Shown piece by piece: positions 12,943 to 18,131 of a stretch of DNA of 18,131 bases. The DNA is taken from NCBI GenBank assembly GCA_002342225.1, contig DDPO01000159.1:1-18131 (forward strand), in the 5' to 3' direction. The notes under the pieces are model-generated. The model was given only the letters and a program-made list of their open reading frames with translations. It was not told where the DNA came from and did no database searches. The DNA is from Bdellovibrionaceae bacterium UBA2466 (GTDB taxonomy: Bacteria; Bdellovibrionota; FAC87; UBA2466). Position 1 is the first letter of the stretch, and each line of letters begins with the position of its first letter. The position numbers and the translations under genes were made by a program.

Positions 12943-15324
12943 CTAAAAAACATCCACTTCATTTGATAAAAAGAGAAAAGATTGTTTTTGAATCCAGTAA
13001 AGTTTTGAGAGTTCGGTTTGTATTTCTGAAAGAGCGAAAGGAAATGTCTCTTCTGAAATCGCATCAAACATACTTACACTTTCTCGGACGGAATAAATAA
13101 CGAATTCAGTAGATAGACCCGTTTTCTCCTTGGCCGTTTCGATAGCATCCATCATACCCCCAACGCGATCGACTATTTTAAGTTCAACTGACTGGTTCCC
13201 GAGCCAAACTCTCCCTTTGGCTGCTTTCTCAGCAGTCTCGGTCGAGATATTTCTGCTTCTGGCGACATAATTAACAAAGCTTTCATAGAACTGGTTGAGT
13301 CTTCGATTCATGATGGCTTTTTCGTCAGGAGTCCAAGCCTTGTGCTCAGAATCGATCGCAAAGTAGGGACCCGTTCCAATAAGCTCTTTCTTAAGGTCGA
13401 TTTTAGAAAAAAGTTTGGCCAAATTAAATTTCCCCAAAAATACCCCGATGGAGCCAGTTAAAGTTAAATTGTTAGCAAAAATAGTATTGGCCGGAGCTGA
13501 TATGTAATATCCACCACTGGCCGCCACGTCACCCATCGAAACGATAAGTGGTTTTTTGGATTTAGCTTCTGCTATCAGAGAAGCAATCTGTTCACTTGCT
13601 AAGACTTCTCCACCCGGACTTGAGACTCTCAAAACGATTGCTTTTGTTCGGTTGTCGCTGACGGCTTTTCTAATAAGAGGTTCTATGCTTTTGGGGGTGA
13701 CCTGTGATTGGCCGGTTACAGAAAGAAGTCTATTTCTCGACTCCATGATGCCACCGTCAAGCGTAATGATAGCGATACGATTGGGTAGATTTAAGCTCTT
13801 GCTAGCAAATGAAGTTGATTGGTCAAAATAGTTTCCACTGGCTTTTTGCGAATTGAAGTCATTAAAACTTCCAATTTTATCGATCAGTTTTTCTCGAAGA
13901 GCGTCGGTCGAGCTAAAAACAGCATATTTAAGCAACTTTTCCCATTGGGAATTGGTTATTTTTCTCGTTCTCTGAAAGATACTAAGAAGCCCTTTTTCAA
14001 TTTGTTTTAATTCGTGCTGAGTAGCTTCTTTGCTTTGTAAAGTGCTTTCTTTTCGAGTAAAGGTTTCCGGAGCCGATTTATACTCTCCTCGGGCGAGAAA
14101 CTCTCCTTCGATTCCGATTTTATCGAGGGTGCCCTTTGCAAAATACTTTCCTATTCTAGGCCCAAGAAGAGCGATGTCTCCACTGGGTTCTAAATAAATA
14201 TTCGTTGCTGCCGAGGCGATTAAATATTCTTTGGTTTTAGCAGAGCTCAAAAACACATTTACAGTTTTGCCTTGTTCTCGTGCTTTGAAAAGAACATCAG
14301 TGAGCTCTTCCGCTGCACCAAGGCCCAATGGAAAAGATTTTAGTTGGACGTTGATTGTATGGATGATCGGGTTACGACCTGCTTTGCTTATGCTGTCTAA
14401 AACCTCTAGCAGTGAGGGTTTACCTTTCACTAGGAAGGAATTTTCACGACCCTCCTCACTTAGAGATTCATCCAACACGATTCGAAGCTCTTCGGACTGA
14501 TTTAAAACGGTGGCAAAAGGTTTCGCCGCCGTTTGAAATCCTAGGGTGTAGCTAGTGCTGGTGTTTCTAATAGCTGTTTTTGGCGAAGGGTGTACAACTG
14601 AGAAAAGAGAGGCCCTATTGAGGTCGAGCTGAAGCCCCACTTGAAAACGATGGTCTTTCTGAAAGCCTGAATTAAAAGACAATCCTCGAATGGGTTCGAT
14701 CGCTAGGGTAGTTTGATATCCCCAGTTTTTAAAGAATTTATCGGAGGGTGTTTCAACATCAGAAGATAGAGTGAGCCAGGAGAGGGGCCTCATTACGATT
14801 GCGAAATTGTAATTGATAGGAGAAGTGATTCCATTGATAGTAGATTGATTTATTTCGGTCACAAGCAAACCTACAGAGACAAACGACGATGGGCGATATT
14901 GGAATCCTACGTCCCACGAGAACTTTCCTGATAATGAGCTTATATCTGAGGTGGTTGTTGAGAATCGGGTTCCCCAAAAAAGCTCAGGAGAAATTCCGTA
15001 GCTCAAACCCAACTGATATCTCGAGAAGGGTTGGTTATCTTGGGAAAGCCTCTCGTAACCAAATCCGAAATACCCGTATGAGGAACTCAGAGAAAATTCA
15101 CTCTGATGGTTGAAAGTCGATCCGTAAGTAAAAGAGTTTAATAGTGCTGTTCCATTGAGTTCATTTTCATAAGCTATAGCAGCCGGGTTGATGAACAAAC
15201 TTCGGGAACCATAAGAGTGAGCCACTGAGGTACCGATCTCGATCCCATCATTCCATGGGTTAGCAAAAAGAGCCGCAGATGAAATAATTATAATTGAACT
15301 AAGAAGCTTTTTTACAAGTGTCAT
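12943..15324 (-). CDS. sppA: Outer-membrane beta-barrel fused to SppA-type S49 peptidase
   Basis: From ATG 15324 the protein has 793 residues: signal peptide MTLVKKLLSSIIIISSAALFA, then about 250 residues of alternating aromatic/polar strands beginning near the FINPAA block, then a double S49 (67K SppA) module. The catalytic Lys is in RGEYKSAPE (K416) in the first S49 repeat. The Ser nucleophile is in MGDVAASGGYYIS (S603) in the second, matching the Lys/Ser dyad of E. coli SppA. SppA normally degrades leftover signal peptides at the inner membrane; the N-terminal barrel is unusual. The frame opens at 15411, but that 29-residue extension overlaps the upstream gene and has no signal peptide; ATG 15324 has a GAGGA site. 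It overlaps the GH18-like gene by 26 nt. Confidence 0.85.
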   Translation of the reverse strand: MTLVKKLLSSIIIISSAALFANPWNDGIEIGTSVAHSYGSRSLFINPAAIAYENELNGTALLNSFTYGSTFNHQSEFSLSSSYGYFGFGYERLSQDNQPFSRYQLGLSYGISPELFWGTRFSTTTSDISSLSGKFSWDVGFQYRPSSFVSVGLLVTEINQSTINGITSPINYNFAIVMRPLSWLTLSSDVETPSDKFFKNWGYQTTLAIEPIRGLSFNSGFQKDHRFQVGLQLDLNRASLFSVVHPSPKTAIRNTSTSYTLGFQTAAKPFATVLNQSEELRIVLDESLSEEGRENSFLVKGKPSLLEVLDSISKAGRNPIIHTINVQLKSFPLGLGAAEELTDVLFKAREQGKTVNVFLSSAKTKEYLIASAATNIYLEPSGDIALLGPRIGKYFAKGTLDKIGIEGEFLARGEYKSAPETFTRKESTLQSKEATQHELKQIEKGLLSIFQRTRKITNSQWEKLLKYAVFSSTDALREKLIDKIGSFNDFNSQKASGNYFDQSTSFASKSLNLPNRIAIITLDGGIMESRNRLLSVTGQSQVTPKSIEPLIRKAVSDNRTKAIVLRVSSPGGEVLASEQIASLIAEAKSKKPLIVSMGDVAASGGYYISAPANTIFANNLTLTGSIGVFLGKFNLAKLFSKIDLKKELIGTGPYFAIDSEHKAWTPDEKAIMNRRLNQFYESFVNYVARSRNISTETAEKAAKGRVWLGNQSVELKIVDRVGGMMDAIETAKEKTGLSTEFVIYSVRESVSMFDAISEETFPFALSEIQTELSKLYWIQKQSFLFLSNEVDVF

Positions 15325-16177
15325 GAGTCCATTCCTCGATTTTCTTATGAGTCTCCTGATCTTTTTTTGTAAGTGTCCAACCAGCATAGTACGCAAGTTT
15401 AATCTCTCCATTGCAGAGCGGTTTTATTTGAAATGGCGTGAACGGTTTAAGTGTTTGCAAAACTGTTGTTAGATTTTCAGCGTCTAGTTTGTGAAGTTTC
15501 GTTTTGTCTTGGTAGGCTGGTAGGCCAACAATAATGTCCTTTCCAGGGGTTTGTTTAATGAGCTCCATCACAAAAAAGAAAGTATTTTTGAAAATTTCAC
15601 TAAATTCGAAAGAGTCTTTGGCTCCCGAGTCGTAAGCCATTACATCTAGCCCATCAACCCACGCCATCGCTTGAACTCCATCTCGTAAAGTCCAGAAATT
15701 ACCTTCAAGGGATCTAGGTGACAGCACTGGAACGGCCAATCTCAATTTAATTTTTTCTGGTAAAGTTTCTCGTACACTTTTTAAGAAAGTAGCCAACCAG
15801 GGTGTGGCCTCCTTGAGAGGCTCGATGTCGAGTTCGACAGCCGTGAAGCAGGTTTGGGAAAGTAGTTTTTTAAGGCTATTTCCGAGGTTTTTGCCGGCCT
15901 CCGGTTTCAAGGTTTCATTTTCGGAAAGTCGATGGGTTACCCAAGCAATGGATGAAATTGCAGTGTCACAGTGACTGGATATTTTAGATTCAGAAATCGT
16001 GGGAGCTAAGGCCAGGTCACCTGAATTTGAAAATACCCCAATTTTAAGAATAACAAAGCTCGGAAAAAAGGTGTCTTTAGGGCCTTTAGAAATCTGCTGA
16101 GGCTCTTTGTACCAAGCACCCACAGCAAAAAGTTTTAGCCCCACAAGGAGGGTTACACCCCAAACAATTCGGTACAT
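15299..16177 (-). CDS. Exported GH18-like glycoside hydrolase
   Basis: This 292-residue protein has a signal peptide (about residues 1-21). It looks like a GH18 TIM barrel. The catalytic strand reads FTAVELDIEPL (111-121), corresponding to the family's DxxDxDxE. The last Asp and Glu (D117, E119) are kept, but the first Asp is Thr and the second is Glu (E115). The later Met-x-Tyr-Asp motif is VMAYD (179-183), followed by a GLPAYQ strand and YYAGWTL near the end. GH18 members cut chitin or peptidoglycan-type glycans; the substrate here is unknown. The GGGAGA ribosome site is good. It is co-transcribed with, and overlaps, the barrel-SppA gene. Altered outer Asp residues leave activity uncertain. 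Confidence 0.68.
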   Translation of the reverse strand: MYRIVWGVTLLVGLKLFAVGAWYKEPQQISKGPKDTFFPSFVILKIGVFSNSGDLALAPTISESKISSHCDTAISSIAWVTHRLSENETLKPEAGKNLGNSLKKLLSQTCFTAVELDIEPLKEATPWLATFLKSVRETLPEKIKLRLAVPVLSPRSLEGNFWTLRDGVQAMAWVDGLDVMAYDSGAKDSFEFSEIFKNTFFFVMELIKQTPGKDIIVGLPAYQDKTKLHKLDAENLTTVLQTLKPFTPFQIKPLCNGEIKLAYYAGWTLTKKDQETHKKIEEWTHDTCKKAS

Positions 16178-16204
16178 ATGTAGTCTCCCTTAAATATGGG
16201 CATA

Positions 16205-16233
16205 GTTATACCCCCGAGACCAGTAGTTGCGAA
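16205..16233 (-). promoter_or_regulatory. Candidate promoter of the GH18-like/sppA operon with palindrome
   Basis: On the minus strand TTCGCA (16233-16228), 17 nt, TATAAC (16210-16205). A 16-bp near-palindrome GGGCATA-GT-TATACCC (16198-16213, one mismatch) covers the -10 and could be an operator. The site sits in the 70-nt space shared with the divergent zinc-finger gene. Confidence 0.45.
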
Positions 16234-16250
16234 GAGTTTTAAGTCTTGGT

Positions 16251-16655
16251 ATGAAGTTTATCCTTATGCCAATGGATCCTTTGGAAAAAGATAGGCTTCG
16301 CAAAAAAATGGCCACCCAAATGGGGATTTTTTTGGGGGGGGCCCAAACAGTCAGTTGTGTGAGCAGCCATTATTTTGGTGATGCGCAGTTTTGTGAACTG
16401 TGTGGTCAAACTCATTCCGATGATATTTTTGTCGTTAAAAATAGGGCAGGAAAAAAGATGAGAGTCGCTTCATCTTGTTTGAGAGAGATGGTACGTTTTC
16501 AAGTAACTGATGTTGAGGATTTCTCAAAATGGCTTGCTAAGCTCTCTGAGTTGAAAGTTGATTTTGAGCGTCGAAAAGCCGAAGCCGAAGTTCAGCGGCA
16601 AGAAGAGAGAAAAAGATTAGAGAAAAAAGTTATCGTACGAAAGCGTCCTAGCTAA
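16251..16655 (+). CDS. Small zinc-finger protein with C-terminal coiled coil
   Basis: From ATG 16251 this is a 134-residue protein. CELCG (C48, C51) and a later VASSCL (C76), with C36/H40 or H55 nearby, resemble the short zinc module seen in several phage and bacterial proteins (CxxCG, ~20 residues, V-G/A-S-x-C). The last 40 residues (about 100-134) are a charged coiled coil ending in a strongly basic tail (KKVIVRKRPS), suggesting nucleic-acid contact. The start is uncertain: TTG 16227 lies inside the divergent promoter, and ATG 16251, 16266 and 16272 all lack a good ribosome site. A T7G8 homopolymer tract (16327-16341) lies in the frame. Upstream neighbour of cinA, 15 nt apart. Confidence 0.65.
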   Translation: MKFILMPMDPLEKDRLRKKMATQMGIFLGGAQTVSCVSSHYFGDAQFCELCGQTHSDDIFVVKNRAGKKMRVASSCLREMVRFQVTDVEDFSKWLAKLSELKVDFERRKAEAEVQRQEERKRLEKKVIVRKRPS

Positions 16656-16670
16656 TACAATAAGCTCATT

Positions 16671-17909
16671 GTGAATTCATCCAATCCCAGTATAGAGACT
16701 ATCGCAATCGGTGATGAGCTTCTTGTAGGAAAAATATCTGACACCAATTCTCAGTTTGTTGCGAAGCAACTTTTTAATTTGGGCTTAAGGCTTCATCGCT
16801 CAACTGTAGTAGCCGATGATCTCAATGATATCACCCAAGCTTTACAAGAAAGCTCTGAAAGGTCGCGCGCGATTATAGTTTTCGGTGGGTTAGGTCCGAC
16901 ATCTGATGATAAAACTGCAGAGTGCGTAGCTAAAATTTTAAAGTGTAAAATCGTTGAGCATATACCTAGTAAGGAAAAGCTTTTTAGTTACCTTTCTAAG
17001 CGAGGAAGAGAAGTAACTTCAGCAACTTTGAAACAGATTCTCTATCCGGAGGCTACACAAGTCATTATTAATCCCAAAGGCCTTGCTCCCGGCTTTTTTT
17101 TCAAAATGGGCGAAGCCACGGCATTTTTTCTTCCTGGGGTTCCCATGGAGATGGAGGCTATGTTTTTAGAGACGGTCATCCCAGAAATTAGAAAACTGTT
17201 TCAAGTCTCAAAACTATGGTCTCAAACATGGCGATGCCTAGGAATTCATGAGTCTCAAGTTCAAGAGCTCATGAATCCCATCGAGAAAAAATTACCTCAA
17301 GGTTGTTATTTAGGATACCGAACCTTTTTTCCAGAGAATCACTTAACTTTGTATTGGAGAGAAGAGTTCGGCGAGGTGAAGTTTAAAGAATTTCAATCGG
17401 AAATTAGAGAAGTTTTAAAAGCTTGGTCATACACTGAAGGAGACAGAGAGCTAGAGCAAGTGGTGGTGGACGAATTGGTACGCCAGAAAAAAACTTTGGC
17501 GCTAGCTGAATCTTGCACGGGTGGATTAACTGTGCAGCGTTTGACGCGAATAGCTGGGGCTTCTGAGGTGATATGGGGCGGATTTACGAGCTATCAGTTG
17601 GATGCCAAAAACAAGATGTTTGGAATTCAATTTTCGGACCCGAAAGATGCAGTTTCCAAAGATTGTTCAACTGCTTTGGCTCGAGAGGCAAAAAAGAAAT
17701 CGGGTTGTGACTTGGTAGGATCAGTTACGGGGTACATGGGGCCCGCCGCTTCAGAAACCGATCCGGTGGGCACAGTTTATCTTTCCGTGTTGGGAAAAAT
17801 GTTAAATGAGAAAAAAATTATTCTACCTACCTCTGACCGTCTTAGAGCTCAGTGGGGCGCTTCAAGTTACCTGCTTCAAATGCTTTTACAGGCTCTCCGA
17901 CAGAAATAA
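16671..17909 (+). CDS. cinA: CinA family protein (competence/damage-inducible, NMN deamidase)
   Basis: This 412-residue protein has the full two-domain length. The N-terminal MoCF-like domain (residues 8-175) has GDELLVGKISDTNS, GGLGPTSDD (72-80) and LPGVPMEME (154-162); related domains hydrolyse ADP-ribose. The C-terminal PncC-type domain (260-412) has AESCTGG (279-285, active Ser region); related domains deamidate nicotinamide mononucleotide in NAD salvage. The glycine loop usually written TGIAGPGGGT is here TGYMGPAASET (353-363), so the pocket may be altered. The start is GTG at 16671 with a weak ribosome site, likely read as a second gene after the zinc-finger gene. It ends just before a strong terminator. 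Confidence 0.92.
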   Translation: MNSSNPSIETIAIGDELLVGKISDTNSQFVAKQLFNLGLRLHRSTVVADDLNDITQALQESSERSRAIIVFGGLGPTSDDKTAECVAKILKCKIVEHIPSKEKLFSYLSKRGREVTSATLKQILYPEATQVIINPKGLAPGFFFKMGEATAFFLPGVPMEMEAMFLETVIPEIRKLFQVSKLWSQTWRCLGIHESQVQELMNPIEKKLPQGCYLGYRTFFPENHLTLYWREEFGEVKFKEFQSEIREVLKAWSYTEGDRELEQVVVDELVRQKKTLALAESCTGGLTVQRLTRIAGASEVIWGGFTSYQLDAKNKMFGIQFSDPKDAVSKDCSTALAREAKKKSGCDLVGSVTGYMGPAASETDPVGTVYLSVLGKMLNEKKIILPTSDRLRAQWGASSYLLQMLLQALRQK

Positions 17910-17939
17910 AAAAGGCATTCTATTTGAGAATGCCTTTTT
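17908..17939. terminator. Bidirectional intrinsic terminator
   Basis: The stem GGCATTC/GAATGCC (17914-17920 with 17928-17934) has a 7-nt loop and is flanked by six A on the left and five T on the right, so it can act in both directions. It serves cinA on the + strand and the converging Lys-rich gene on the minus strand. Confidence 0.88.
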
Positions 17940-17966
17940 CCACGAAATTAACTGAACGAAGTAGTT

Positions 17967-18131
17967 TTACTCTTCGTGACCAGCGTTCCAATTGCTTTCG
18001 CTTAACCTGCCCATAGCTCTTCCAGCAGCAAAACCTGCGACGCCAGAAGCGACTACAGGAGCAACTTTAGTTGGAGCTGCTTTTTTAGGAGCTGATTTGC
18101 GTTGAGGTTTTTTACGCCCCGCAGCCTTTTT
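17967..18131 (-). CDS. Histone-H1-like Lys/Ala/Pro-rich protein, C-terminal part
   Basis: An open frame enters from the right edge and stops at TAA (17967-17969). The 54 visible residues start with a basic Lys/Ala/Pro/Arg stretch (KKAAGRKKPQRKSAPKKAAP) like bacterial histone-H1-type DNA-binding tails. A Gly/Ala-rich segment VVASGVAGFAAGRAMG and a polar end SNWNAGHEE follow. The basic part could bind DNA; the glycine-rich segment could be a short membrane helix instead. The start lies outside the window. The terminator at 17908-17939 serves it. Confidence 0.7.
   Translation of the reverse strand, partial: KKAAGRKKPQRKSAPKKAAPTKVAPVVASGVAGFAAGRAMGRLSESNWNAGHEE

Noticed and set aside
15325..15411. 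5' extension of the sppA gene
   Set aside because: The extension is basic, overlaps the GH18-like gene further, and precedes an obvious signal peptide with its own ribosome site.

Overview
The window looks like a chromosomal stretch of a Gram-negative bacterium with moderate GC. The mix of a PilR-like sigma-54 activator, a di-heme peroxidase, a very large SppA, CinA, a GT87 membrane glycosyltransferase and a Lys/Ala-rich protein would suit the Bdellovibrio/deltaproteobacterial side of the tree. That placement is inference from general resemblance only; nothing in the window fixes the species.

Layout. (1) 1-927: a REP-associated tyrosine transposase (RAYT, Y1/HUH family) gene lies between copies of a ~38-bp repeat made of two head-to-tail GGTRTCRGTC motifs. 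Two copies (1-23 and 890-927) are each followed, after exactly 10 nt, by an intrinsic terminator starting TCCCG. The copy at 890-927 encodes the last residues and stop codon of the neighbouring regulator. (2) 912-2345: a PilR/NtrC-type response regulator. Its upstream region holds a candidate sigma-54 promoter and two identical 14-bp direct repeats. (3) 2568-7897: a complete five-gene oligopeptide ABC importer operon, oppABCDF, with overlapping or near-abutting genes. (4) 8175-9209: a divergent periplasmic di-heme cytochrome c peroxidase. (5) 9216-11571: a tight minus-strand operon of a GT87 glycosyltransferase, a methyltransferase-like protein and a guanine-deaminase-like enzyme. (6) 11747-12933: two small exported or anchored hypothetical proteins on either side of tRNA-Ala(GGC). 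(7) 12943-16177: a secreted GH18-like protein overlapping a gene for a beta-barrel-SppA fusion. (8) 16251-17909: a zinc-finger/coiled-coil protein and CinA, ending in a bidirectional terminator. (9) 17967-18131: the C-terminal end of a histone-H1-like Lys/Ala/Pro-rich protein that runs off the right edge.

The most unusual material is the repeat/terminator/RAYT arrangement at the left end and the outer-membrane-barrel-SppA fusion. The peroxidase with two replaced pocket histidines and the putative self-activated sigma-54 promoter also deserve attention. There is no CRISPR array, prophage or obvious defence island. Promoter and operator calls were made by eye from consensus matches and are weaker than the gene calls.
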